A DNA stretch of 35,684 bases from CAZKNF01 sp964554105 (GTDB lineage Bacteria > Bacteroidota > Rhodothermia > Rhodothermales > VXPQ01), in the NCBI GenBank assembly GCA_964554105.1, contig CAZKNF010000036.1:1-35684 (forward strand). The letters run 5' to 3'. Position 1 is the first letter of the stretch. The number at the start of each line of letters is the position of its first letter. Made by a program: the position numbers and the translations under genes. Shown one piece after another: positions 27,417 through 35,552 of this stretch. The notes under the pieces were generated by a model, which worked only from the letters and a program-made list of their open reading frames with translations, was not told the DNA's origin and did not search any database.

Positions 27417-27453
27417 AAAGGGGCGGCATCCATTGCGGGTACCGCCCCTTTTT
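27417..27453 (+). terminator. Intrinsic terminator after rpsA
   Basis: AAAGGGGCGG (27417-27426) pairs perfectly with CCGCCCCTTT (27442-27451), and the T-run continues to 27453. The loop is 15 bases. It lies 26 bases beyond the rpsA stop. On the other strand the T-tract is only three bases, so it would terminate the convergent aldehyde dehydrogenase transcript less efficiently. Confidence 0.92.
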
Positions 27454-27487
27454 GTGACTATGTGCTTTTCGACTTTGCGGTTTTCGC

Positions 27488-28969
27488 CTATGTGTCTATC
27501 TGTGCTTTCTGAAGGCGCCCCGAAAAATCGATGTAAAGAGTCTTCGTCTCCGTATAGAAGTCGAAGACTTCCCATCCGCCCTCTCGATGTCCGTTTCCGG
27601 TCTCCTTCACGCCGCCGAACGGCATGTGCGCTTCAGCGCCTATCGTGGGGCCGTTCACGTACGTGATGCCCGCCTCGATATCGTGCATGGCACGAAAGGC
27701 CCGGTTTACGTCGCGCGTGTAAATGCTTGACGATAAGCCGTACCTGGTGCCGTTTGCTATTTCCACGGCCTCCTCATATGACCCGACCCGGAACACGGAG
27801 AGCACGGGGCCGAAGATTTCCTCCTGTGCTATCCGCATAGTGCCCCGCACGCCCAAGAACACTGTTGGCTCGAAGAAATAGCCGTCGTCGAGGTCCTTCC
27901 CTGAAGCCCTGCTGCCACCAAGTACCATTTCGGCACCCTCCTCGCGACCGATCCCGACGTATCGGGTGACCTTCTCAAGGGCGGCCTCGTTGATGAGGGG
28001 CCCGACTTCGACGCCGTCGTCGTTTCCGTACCCGAGCCGGAGCTTCGCCGCACGGTCGACCACCCGTGCCACCATCTCATCATGAATCTGTTCGTGGAGA
28101 ATCAGGCGGCTCGTAGCCGTACAACGCTGACCGGTGGTACCGAACGCCCCCCAAAGGACGCCCTCCACAGCCAGGTCAAGGTCGGCGTCCTCCATGACGA
28201 TCTGTGGGTTCTTCCCGCCCATCTCCATGGAAAATCGCTTGTGCATTCGTCCGCAGACCTCCCCGATGCGCGCGCCTGTCTCGGTTGAGCCCGTAAATGT
28301 GATCGCGTTTACCAGAGGGTGTGCGACGAGGGCTGCGCCAACATCGCCGCCGCCCTGTGCCAGATTGATGACGCCGTCAGGCACGCCGGCGTCGATGAGG
28401 ACGTGCGTAAGAAGCATTCCAGTATGTGCAGCGTCGTCACTCGGCTTGAAAATTACCGTGTTTCCCGAGGCGAGCGCCGGAAACATCTTCCACGTCGGAA
28501 CAGCCACTGGAAAATTCCAGGCGGTAATGACACCGACGACGCCAACCGGGCGCCGTATGCTCATATTGAATTTGCTCGGGAGCTCGCTCGGGACAGTATG
28601 TCCGAAGAGTCGGCGCGTTTCCGACGCTGCATAATAGGCTGTATCGATCGCCTCCTGTACGTCTCCACGCGTTTCCGTGAAGGGCTTTCCCATTTCGCGC
28701 GTCATCTCGAAGGCAATGTCGTCTTTTCGCTGCGTGAGCAGGTCGCCGACGCGGCGGAGGATCTCGCCGCGCTGCGGTGCCGGAGTACGACTCCAGGTAG
28801 AGAACGCGTCGCGAGCTGCCGCTGCGGCGGCATCGATGTCCTCGGCTCCGGAAGCCGGAAAATGTCCAATTAAATCACTAGTGCGAGCGGGATTTATATC
28901 GTCGAACGTTTGACCGGATGCCGCATCGATCCACGATCCGCCGATATAATTCTGAAATCTTTCAGCCAT
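27488..28969 (-). CDS. NAD(P)-dependent aldehyde dehydrogenase
   Basis: 493 residues, a cytoplasmic member of the ALDH superfamily that oxidises an aldehyde to its acid. The cofactor and active-site signatures are intact: T-A-W-N-F-P at the substrate/cofactor region, F-T-G-S-T-E-T-G, the general-base glutamate E249 in M-E-M-G-G-K-N-P, and the catalytic cysteine C283 in G-Q-R-C-T-A, the usual 34 residues later. The C-terminal NGPTIGAEAHMPFGGVKETG segment resembles the semialdehyde-dehydrogenase groups (for example alpha-ketoglutaric or aminoadipic semialdehyde dehydrogenases), but the substrate cannot be fixed from sequence. It diverges from the aminotransferase gene across about 124 bases, so an amino-acid catabolic link is possible. 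It converges with rpsA. Confidence 0.93.
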   Translation of the reverse strand: MAERFQNYIGGSWIDAASGQTFDDINPARTSDLIGHFPASGAEDIDAAAAAARDAFSTWSRTPAPQRGEILRRVGDLLTQRKDDIAFEMTREMGKPFTETRGDVQEAIDTAYYAASETRRLFGHTVPSELPSKFNMSIRRPVGVVGVITAWNFPVAVPTWKMFPALASGNTVIFKPSDDAAHTGMLLTHVLIDAGVPDGVINLAQGGGDVGAALVAHPLVNAITFTGSTETGARIGEVCGRMHKRFSMEMGGKNPQIVMEDADLDLAVEGVLWGAFGTTGQRCTATSRLILHEQIHDEMVARVVDRAAKLRLGYGNDDGVEVGPLINEAALEKVTRYVGIGREEGAEMVLGGSRASGKDLDDGYFFEPTVFLGVRGTMRIAQEEIFGPVLSVFRVGSYEEAVEIANGTRYGLSSSIYTRDVNRAFRAMHDIEAGITYVNGPTIGAEAHMPFGGVKETGNGHREGGWEVFDFYTETKTLYIDFSGRLQKAQIDT

Positions 28970-29093
28970 CGATCAGTCGATTTCAAATGGAAGGGTGATT
29001 GGACCTTCGGTACCGTGACGGCGCCGCCATGGATCCGCGGACGCGGGGAAAAGGTATGGTTGGATGTGGATACTGTGCTATCTTTATTGATCT

Positions 29094-30311
29094 ATGGCGA
29101 CGACAACGACTTCCCTCGACCTAACTGACCGTCTTTCCGAACGCGCACGCACGGTGCCGCCGAGCGGGATTCGCCGTTTTTTTGAGATAGCCGCAACGAT
29201 GGAGGACGTCATCTCCCTGGGTATCGGGGAGCCGGACTTCGTGTCCCCGAAGCCGGTTATCGAAGCGGCCATCCACTCGCTTCGTGAAGGAAAAACGGGC
29301 TACACCGCCAACGCCGGGCTATTGGAGCTGCGCGAGCTGATTTCCGGTGAGTTCGATCGGCTCTACGGCGTTACGTACGATCCCTCTCGCCAGATTCTGG
29401 TTACGGTCGGTGCCAGCGAGGCCATGCAGCTCGCCATGCTTGCACTTTTGAACCCGGGTGATGAAATCCTCATCCCCGAGCCGTGCTTTGTCTCCTATGG
29501 ACCCACTGCTCAGTTTGCCGGGGCAAAGGTCGTCCACGTACCTACCCGCGTCGAGACCGATTTCCAGGTCACCGCCGAGGATATCGCATCCCGAGTCACG
29601 CCACGATCGAAAGTGCTTTTTCTCGGGTATCCCAATAATCCGACAGGAGCCGTTTTGCGCCGAGAGACGCTCGAGGAGATCGCTGAAGTCGTCGTGGAAA
29701 ACGACTTGCTCGTGATATCGGATGAAATTTACGATCGACTCGTGTATGGGGAGGCGTATAAACGTGGCCACGTATGTCTGCCGTCTATTGAGGCGCTTTA
29801 CGAACGGACGGTTCTCCTCGGTGGGTTTTCGAAGAACTACGCAATGACGGGATGGCGCATCGGCTATGCGTGCGCTCCCGAGGCGATCTATCAGGCGATG
29901 TACAAGGTGCACCAGTATGTAGTAATGAGCGCGCCCACCACGGGCCAGATCGGCGCTGTAGCTGCGATCCGAGAATCTCAGGACGACGTCGAACATATGC
30001 GCCTCGCGTACGACAAGCGCAGAAGGGTGCTCGTCGACGGGCTCCGTGCCGCCGGATTGCCAACTTTCGAACCCGAGGGTGCATTCTATTGCTTTCCAGA
30101 TATTACCTCGACTGGATTGACCTCGGAAGAAGTTGCTCAGAAGCTTCTGCAGGAAGAGAGCGTCGCCTGCGTACCCGGAGACGCTTTCGGTCCGAGCGGA
30201 ACAGGCTACATGCGCTGCTCCTACGCGACGGCGCTCGAGCACATCGAAGAGGCGGTGCGGCGAATCACCAGGTTTGCGCACAAGTACCAGAAGGTGCACG
30301 AGCGCGTATGA
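29094..30311 (+). CDS. PLP-dependent class I/II aminotransferase
   Basis: 405 residues. Fold-type I aminotransferase of the aspartate/aromatic group, cytoplasmic. Features: I-S-L-G-I-G-E-P-D-F at the substrate pocket, V-G-A-S-E-A-M for phosphate binding, Y-P-N-N-P-T-G, I-S-D-E-I-Y-D near the PLP nitrogen, and the Schiff-base lysine K247 in G-G-F-S-K-N-Y-A-M-T-G-W-R-I-G-Y. This last motif is typical of the class I aspartate-aminotransferase-like subgroup Ib/If. The amino donor and acceptor are not determinable here. The stop overlaps the ATG of the next small membrane protein gene by four bases (ATGA), so the two are translated together. Confidence 0.94.
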   Translation: MATTTTSLDLTDRLSERARTVPPSGIRRFFEIAATMEDVISLGIGEPDFVSPKPVIEAAIHSLREGKTGYTANAGLLELRELISGEFDRLYGVTYDPSRQILVTVGASEAMQLAMLALLNPGDEILIPEPCFVSYGPTAQFAGAKVVHVPTRVETDFQVTAEDIASRVTPRSKVLFLGYPNNPTGAVLRRETLEEIAEVVVENDLLVISDEIYDRLVYGEAYKRGHVCLPSIEALYERTVLLGGFSKNYAMTGWRIGYACAPEAIYQAMYKVHQYVVMSAPTTGQIGAVAAIRESQDDVEHMRLAYDKRRRVLVDGLRAAGLPTFEPEGAFYCFPDITSTGLTSEEVAQKLLQEESVACVPGDAFGPSGTGYMRCSYATALEHIEEAVRRITRFAHKYQKVHERV

Positions 30312-30679
30312 CGTACTTGATCAAACTCCTTGCCACGGTCACAGCAGCCGCTTTGCTGCATACGGTGCTGGGCTGGGGATGGACCTTTTTCGCCGGCCTT
30401 GGTGCAGGCGTCTGGCAGGGCCGGGGAGGCTGGTATCTCGGCGCCATCGGCGTGGGAATCGAGTGGGCAGGCTGGATCATCTTTAGTTATGCCGTTGATG
30501 CCCGCGCCGTCCACGTGATGACGCAGACGATGGGAAGCATACTCGGAAACATGCCGTTTTTCGTCGTCGTTGCTCTGACGCTCATAATGGCTTCCCTCAT
30601 CGGAGGGCTGGGTGGTGGAATGGGGACTCAGATCCGAGTGCTAATGACTCGTACCCGCACGCCCAGGGCGGCTGCGTGA
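30308..30679 (+). CDS. Small membrane protein of unknown function
   Basis: 123 residues. It has about three hydrophobic segments: residues 1-36 (a T-A-A-A-L-L-H-T-V-L-G-W-G-W-T-F-F-A-G run), 44-66 (WYLGAIGVGIEWAGWIIFSY) and 80-110 (MPFFVVVALTLIMASLIGGL). The C-terminus is short and basic (R-V-L-M-T-R-T-R-T-P-R), suggesting that it lies in the cytoplasm. The start codon overlaps the aminotransferase stop (ATGA), a strong sign that the frame is real and translationally coupled. I do not recognise the family. Transport or assembly partnership with the aminotransferase is conceivable but unsupported. prfB begins 52 bases later. Confidence 0.75.
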   Translation: MTYLIKLLATVTAAALLHTVLGWGWTFFAGLGAGVWQGRGGWYLGAIGVGIEWAGWIIFSYAVDARAVHVMTQTMGSILGNMPFFVVVALTLIMASLIGGLGGGMGTQIRVLMTRTRTPRAAA

Positions 30680-30731
30680 GCCACCGTGCGAGGCTGTTCA
30701 AACAATAACCTGCGTAAACGAGTGAGTTGAT

Positions 30732-31854
30732 ATGCCATATACACCGGATGAAATCAAGAGCCTTCTAGAGCGTGTACACACGCTCGGAGGGTATCTTTGA
30801 CGTCGATAAACGCGAAGCGACCGTTGAGGAGCTGAATCAAGAACGGCTGAATCCAGAGTTTTGGAGTGACCCGGAGCAGGCTCGGACCGTCGAGATGAGG
30901 GTTTCGGCCGAAAAGGAATGGCTGGATGCGTGGGAAACGCTGAAGAGACAGGCTGAGGATGTAGAAACCCTCTTGCTGCTGTCCGACGAAGAAGATGCCG
31001 ATCTATCCGCAGAGATTGAGGCAGAGGTTGGCCGGTTGGAGCGGAATCTCGAGGCACTCGAGTTTCGAAACATGCTGAGTGATCCGGACGACGTTCGAAA
31101 TGCAATATTGACAATCCATCCGGGTGCCGGAGGCACGGAGAGTCAGGATTGGTCGGAAATGCTCTTACGTATGTATACGCGGTGGGGCGAGAACCAGGGC
31201 TATAAGGTCGAACTACTGGAGCATCAGCCGGGAGACGTCGCCGGCATCAAAAGCGCAAGCCTGCGCCTGGAGGGGTCGTACGCCTATGGCTATCTGCGCT
31301 CCGAGACCGGTGTGCATCGTCTGGTCCGTATCTCGCCTTTCGATTCGAGCGGTAGGCGCCATACGTCCTTTGCGAGCGTTTTTGTTTTTCCGGAGGTGGA
31401 TGACACGATCGAAATCGAACTGAGTGGGGATGAGATCGAGCTGCAGACGTTCCGGTCCGGCGGAAAGGGTGGCCAGAACGTAAACAAAGTCGAAACCGGC
31501 GTTCGATTAATCTGGAATGGCACGCTTTCAACCGGAGAAGAAGCACAGGTCATCGCGGAATGTACAGAGGAGAGAAGCCAGCTTCAGAATCGCGAGCGCG
31601 CCATGACCATGCTCAAGAGCAGAGTATATCAGCTGGAGCAGGACATCCAGGAAGCGGAAAAGAACCGCATAGAGGGTACAAAGAAAAAGATCGAATGGGG
31701 TAGCCAGATTCGCTCATACGTGTTTCAGCCTTACACGATGGTAAACGATCATCGGACCGAGACGAAGGTGACGGATGTGCATGCGGTGATGGACGGCGAC
31801 CTCGAGCCGTTTACAAAGGCATTCCTCATGCAGCAGGCGAACGTCCAGGAATAG
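30732..31854 (+). CDS. prfB: Peptide chain release factor 2 (programmed +1 frameshift)
   Basis: 373 residues when the frameshift is taken. Release factor 2 ends translation at UGA and UAA. The gene begins at ATG 30732, reads 22 codons to an in-frame TGA at 30798-30800, and must slip +1 at CTT-TGA to continue (GAC GTC GAT...) to 31854. The second frame carries the stop-recognition tripeptide S-P-F (V-R-I-S-P-F-D-S-S-G-R-R) and the peptidyl-hydrolysis motif G-G-Q (G-G-K-G-G-Q-N-V-N-K), so the enzyme is complete. A caller that ignores frameshifting would report a truncated start at 30772. The feedback is automatic: low RF2 makes UGA slow, favouring the slip. nadB starts 27 bases after the stop. 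Confidence 0.97.
30786..30801 (+). promoter_or_regulatory. prfB programmed frameshift site
   Basis: The canonical layout is present: a Shine-Dalgarno-like GGAGGG (30786-30791), the spacer TAT, the slippery CTT, and the stop TGA followed by C. Spacing equals that of the E. coli RF2 site. The internal Shine-Dalgarno is notable because most genes in this window have weak ones, which implies that the ribosomes here still carry a usable anti-Shine-Dalgarno sequence. Confidence 0.96.
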
Positions 31855-31881
31855 TCGAACGGTATCCATCACGCAGCGAAT

Positions 31882-33465
31882 ATGATCGAATCCGACTTTC
31901 TCGTCATCGGCTCTGGCGTTGCCGGCCTTTCATACGCTTTGCGGGTAGCCGACTATGGGACGGTGGCAATCATAACCAAGAAGGAGACCGTCGAGTCGAA
32001 TACGAACTACGCGCAGGGCGGCATAGCTGCCGTGATGGCCCCGGACGACAGCTATGAGAGCCATATCAAGGATACGATCGACGCCGGAGCGGGACTGTGC
32101 GATCCCGACGTCGTGGAATTCGTCGTAAAAGAAGGACCCGAACGAGTCCGCGAGCTGATGTCCTTCGGGGCGGAGTTTACACGTCGGAACGGAAGCCTGC
32201 ATCTCGGCCGCGAAGGTGGCCACACAGCCGATCGCATTGTGCACGCAGCAGATACGACCGGGCGAGTCGTCGAGCGGACTCTCCTGGATCAGGCGCGCGC
32301 CCATCCTAATATCGAAATCTACGAATACCATTTCGCTGTCGAACTGATCACCGAGCATCATCTGGGACAGTATGTGTCGCGGCTGCGCCCGGACGTTCAC
32401 TGCTTCGGCGCGTACGCATACGATACGACGTCCGATGTGGTGAAGACCTTCCTCGCGAAATCCACGCTGCTTGCCAGCGGTGGGTCGGGCCAGGTCTACC
32501 TCCATACGACCAATCCGGAAGTCGCTACCGGTGACGGTGTGGCGATGGTGTACCGCGCCAAGGGCCGCGTCGCGAACATGGAATTCGTTCAGTTTCATCC
32601 GACGACGCTGTTTCATCCGGATAGTGATTCCTTTTTGATCTCAGAAGCAGTTCGAGGTGCGGGTGGGCGCCTGTTCAACCAGAGCGGCGATCGGTTCATG
32701 CTTGACTATGACCCACGCGGTGAGCTCGCGCCCCGCGATATCGTCGCGAGAGCAATCGACGACCAGCTCAAGCAGCGCGGTGAGGAGTTTGTACTGCTAG
32801 ATATCTCTCATCGGCCATCGACGGAGATTAGCGAACACTTTCCGCACATCCACGAAACATGTCTGAAGCACGGAATCGACATTTCACAGCAGCCGATACC
32901 TGTCGTACCGGCGGCACACTACCAGTGCGGTGGAGTGCGCACGGATCACTTCGCAAGGACATCAATCGCGGGCCTGTTCGCCTGCGGCGAGGTCGCCTGC
33001 ACCGGACTCCACGGCGCAAACCGTCTGGCAAGCAACTCATTGCTGGAGGCGCTCGTCTTCAGCCGGCGGGCCGTTGATTCGTCGGTCGAGTACGCGAAAG
33101 AAGCGCACCGTCGACATGACGTACCGGCGTGGGACGATAGTGGAACGCAGCATCCCAACGAATGGGTGCTGGTATCGCACAATCGCGAAGAGCTTCGGCG
33201 GGTAATGTGGGATTACGTGGGAATCGTCCGGTCGAGCCTTCGACTCGAGCGCGCTTTCCGTCGCACGCGCATGCTCGACGAGGAGACCGAGGCGTTCTAT
33301 CGAAACTCGAGAGTCTCGGCCGAACTCTGCGAGCTTCGCAATATGATCGCTGTGGCCTACATGATCATTCGGAGTGCGCAGATGCGCCGAGAAAGCCGGG
33401 GGCTGCATTATATGCTCGATTATCCCGCTTCGCTGGAAGACGAGAAGCGACCGACGCTCGTATAG
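31882..33465 (+). CDS. nadB: L-aspartate oxidase
   Basis: 527 residues. This flavoenzyme oxidises L-aspartate to iminoaspartate, the first step of de novo NAD synthesis. An N-terminal dinucleotide-binding motif, V-I-G-S-G-V-A-G-L-S, holds FAD. The family blocks N-Y-A-Q-G-G-I-A-A-V, H-L-G-R-E-G-G-H, F-V-Q-F-H-P-T and S-E-A-V-R-G-A-G-G follow, and the active-site region Y-Q-C-G-G-V-R-T-D with G-L-H-G-A-N-R-L-A-S-N-S-L-L-E separates it from fumarate reductase/succinate dehydrogenase flavoproteins. The C-terminal helical domain is complete. It starts 27 bases after prfB. The usual partners nadA and nadC are not in this window. Two tandem terminators follow. Confidence 0.96.
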   Translation: MIESDFLVIGSGVAGLSYALRVADYGTVAIITKKETVESNTNYAQGGIAAVMAPDDSYESHIKDTIDAGAGLCDPDVVEFVVKEGPERVRELMSFGAEFTRRNGSLHLGREGGHTADRIVHAADTTGRVVERTLLDQARAHPNIEIYEYHFAVELITEHHLGQYVSRLRPDVHCFGAYAYDTTSDVVKTFLAKSTLLASGGSGQVYLHTTNPEVATGDGVAMVYRAKGRVANMEFVQFHPTTLFHPDSDSFLISEAVRGAGGRLFNQSGDRFMLDYDPRGELAPRDIVARAIDDQLKQRGEEFVLLDISHRPSTEISEHFPHIHETCLKHGIDISQQPIPVVPAAHYQCGGVRTDHFARTSIAGLFACGEVACTGLHGANRLASNSLLEALVFSRRAVDSSVEYAKEAHRRHDVPAWDDSGTQHPNEWVLVSHNREELRRVMWDYVGIVRSSLRLERAFRRTRMLDEETEAFYRNSRVSAELCELRNMIAVAYMIIRSAQMRRESRGLHYMLDYPASLEDEKRPTLV

Positions 33466-33552
33466 CGGAACTGCCTATACCACTTCGCGTTTATCATCGC
33501 CGCGGAGCAGTGTTTGCCTGGGCGCGTCCGGTCGCCTCAATTATCACGTGCG

Positions 33553-33582
33553 AAAGGGGGGCCTTCGGAGCCGCCCTTTTTT
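33553..33582 (+). terminator. Intrinsic terminator 1 downstream of nadB
   Basis: A stem of 33553-33562 with 33570-33579 (A3-G3, one G-G mismatch, then G-G-C) closes a 7-base loop containing TTCG and runs into six T (33577-33582). It lies 87 bases after the nadB stop. Confidence 0.85.
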
Positions 33583-33602
33583 CGTTGGCATAAGAGCGTT
33601 GG

Positions 33603-33637
33603 CGCCCGCCCCGATTGTTCGGGACCGGGCGTTTTTT
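33603..33637 (+). terminator. Intrinsic terminator 2 / putative attenuator immediately before rimP
   Basis: CGCCCG (33603-33608) pairs with CGGGCG (33626-33631), with an inner stem CCCGA/TCGGG around TTGT, followed by six T (33632-33637). It lies 20 bases after terminator 1 and ends 13 bases before the rimP ATG, too close for a normal promoter to sit between. It is therefore part of the rimP leader and may act as an attenuator. Confidence 0.88.
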
Positions 33638-33650
33638 GCAAGGTACAAGC

Positions 33651-34136
33651 ATGATGGACCGGAATGTGGATCATTCTACCGACGAGATCACGCGGCGAGT
33701 GAGAGAGCTCGTCGACGAAGTCATCGCCGAGACGGATGTTTTCGTGGTAGACGTAGAGGTGCGAGGGTCAGGTGGCTCTCGTGTTGTCGACATCTATCTT
33801 GACAGCGATGAGGATCTTAGCGTGGAAAAACTCGCAGAAGTGAATCGAGAGGTCGGATTTCTTCTTGATATGGAGGATCTGATTCCCGGACGCTACAATT
33901 TGAACGTGTCCTCGCCGGGACTTGATCGACCACTCAGGCTTTCCCGGCAGTATCGAAAGAATATCGGTAAGCCGTTGCGAGTACACTACCAAAAGTCGGA
34001 TGGATCGGGTGCAACAGAATTAGAGGGCGAGTTGGTCGGCGTCGGCGATGAAGAGATCGAGCTGACCGCCGGCGATGAGGTTCGGCACATCCGTCTCGAT
34101 GACATTATTTGGGCGAAGATCCGGCTCCCCTGGTAG
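33651..34136 (+). CDS. rimP: Ribosome maturation factor RimP
   Basis: 161 residues from ATG 33651 (the adjacent ATG at 33654 is equally possible). RimP binds the 30S precursor and helps its maturation. The protein has the two-domain RimP layout: an N-terminal domain with F-V-V-D-V-E-V-R-G and the V-V-D-I-Y-L-D-S-D-E-D strand, then the signature Y-N-L-N-V-S-S-P-G-L-D-R-P-L, and a C-terminal SH3-like barrel (GELVGVGDEEIELTAGDEV). An AAGG sequence six bases before the ATG may be the ribosome-binding site. The open frame extends to 33615 inside the terminator, which I reject as a start. It heads the conserved rimP-nusA-infB operon. Confidence 0.95.
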   Translation: MMDRNVDHSTDEITRRVRELVDEVIAETDVFVVDVEVRGSGGSRVVDIYLDSDEDLSVEKLAEVNREVGFLLDMEDLIPGRYNLNVSSPGLDRPLRLSRQYRKNIGKPLRVHYQKSDGSGATELEGELVGVGDEEIELTAGDEVRHIRLDDIIWAKIRLPW

Positions 34137-34184
34137 GGGCGCCGCTCGCGTCCCGGACAGGGATATTTAGACTAAAAGAAAAAT

Positions 34185-35453
34185 ATGCAGAGCTCGACGC
34201 TAGTATCATCGTTTGCGGAGATCGCCCGCGAGAAGGGCATCGACCGCGATTCGCTCCAGATGATCGTGGAAGACGTCTTCCGTGCGATGATCCGGAAGCG
34301 ATACGGCGCTGATGATTCGTTCGAAATCATCTTCAATCCGGATCACGGGGATATCCAGATAATCCACGTTCAGGAAGTCGTCCCGAACCTCGACCTGGAG
34401 GACCCGGTCACGCAGATCGAGCTGAATGATGCGAAATCAGTAGATGACGATTTCGAGATTGGTGACGAGGTCGCGAGCGAAGTGAACATTACACATTTCG
34501 GGCGGCGGGCGGTGATGACCGCGCGCCAGACCTTCAGTCAGCGAATTCGGGACATAGAGAAAGAGAACGTTTATCACGAGTACACCGAGCTTATCGGTGA
34601 AATCGTGGTAGGCGAGATCTATCAGACGCGGCGCCGCGAAGTGCTGGTTATCCATAATAAGGTGGAGCTCGTCCTACCGCGCAATGAGCAGATTTACAAG
34701 GATCGATATCGCAAAGGCGATATGATTCGCGCCGTCGTAAAAGATGTGCGCCGAGACGCCGGAAGTAATCCGCAGGTCATCATAAGTCGTGCCGATCCAA
34801 TATTCATGGAGCGGCTTTTCGAACTGGAAGTACCGGAGATTTACGACGGCATCGTGGAGATCAAGAGGATCGTGCGTGAACCCGGCGAGCGCGCGAAAGT
34901 CGCGGTAATCAGCCATGACGAACGAATTGATCCCGTCGGAGCATGCGTAGGAGTCAAAGGCGTGCGGATTCATGCAGTTGTTCGCGAGCTTGGAAATGAG
35001 AATATCGACGTTCTCGAGTTCGCGGAGGATCCATACAAGCTAATCGGCCGCGCACTGTCACCCGCCACGCCGCTCTCGGCAACTATTAACGACGAACTCG
35101 AACCGCCGCGCGCGAAGGTGGTAGTGAAAGCGGATGAAGTCAGCCAGGCGATCGGCCGCGGCGGCATAAATATTAGACTAGCATCACGTCTGACTGGTTA
35201 TGAGATCGACGTCTACCGCGAGATCGCTGCGGACGAAGAAGACATCGAGATCGACGAGTTTGCGGATGCTTTCGTGCCGGAAACGCTGGAGAAGCTGCAT
35301 AACATTGGCTGTGACACCGCCAAACAGGTACTCGAGCTTTCGATAGACGAGCTGATAAGGCGATCGGGCCTGGAACACGAGACGGCTCAGCACGTGTTGG
35401 ACACCATTAAACTCGAGTTTGAAGACGAAGAGGAAGAGGAATTGGAAGGCTAA
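34185..35453 (+). CDS. nusA: Transcription termination/antitermination factor NusA
   Basis: 422 residues. NusA binds RNA polymerase and modulates pausing, intrinsic termination and antitermination. Domains in order: an N-terminal polymerase-binding domain (1 to about 130), an S1 domain (about 137-205, GEIVVGEIYQTRRREVLVIH), KH1 (about 230-300, with D-P-V-G-A-C-V-G-V-K-G-V-R-I) and KH2 (about 305-350, with A-I-G-R-G-G-I-N-I-R-L-A). A short C-terminal helical repeat follows (LEKLHNIGCDTAKQVLELSI) and a very acidic end (E-D-E-E-E-E-E-L-E-G). It starts 48 bases after rimP and infB begins 99 bases on. The tandem terminators before rimP make autoregulation by NusA plausible. Confidence 0.97.
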   Translation: MQSSTLVSSFAEIAREKGIDRDSLQMIVEDVFRAMIRKRYGADDSFEIIFNPDHGDIQIIHVQEVVPNLDLEDPVTQIELNDAKSVDDDFEIGDEVASEVNITHFGRRAVMTARQTFSQRIRDIEKENVYHEYTELIGEIVVGEIYQTRRREVLVIHNKVELVLPRNEQIYKDRYRKGDMIRAVVKDVRRDAGSNPQVIISRADPIFMERLFELEVPEIYDGIVEIKRIVREPGERAKVAVISHDERIDPVGACVGVKGVRIHAVVRELGNENIDVLEFAEDPYKLIGRALSPATPLSATINDELEPPRAKVVVKADEVSQAIGRGGINIRLASRLTGYEIDVYREIAADEEDIEIDEFADAFVPETLEKLHNIGCDTAKQVLELSIDELIRRSGLEHETAQHVLDTIKLEFEDEEEEELEG

Positions 35454-35552
35454 GCGGTAATGCCCTCGTGGGCCTATTTTGATGCGGGCGGTACCCGACT
35501 GTCTGTCTCTGCGGATTGCCTGCAGAGTCTGCATGATTGATATTTGTTGTAT

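Noticed and set aside
30772..30800. prfB as a pseudogene or sequencing frameshift
   Set aside because: The shift falls exactly at the conserved RF2 recoding signal and the rest of the gene is intact.
35462..35527. Weak hairpins between nusA and infB (35462-35473 with a short T-run; 35507-35512 with 35522-35527) as terminators
   Set aside because: Stems are only 4-6 bp and the operon is normally co-transcribed, so evidence is too thin for a feature.
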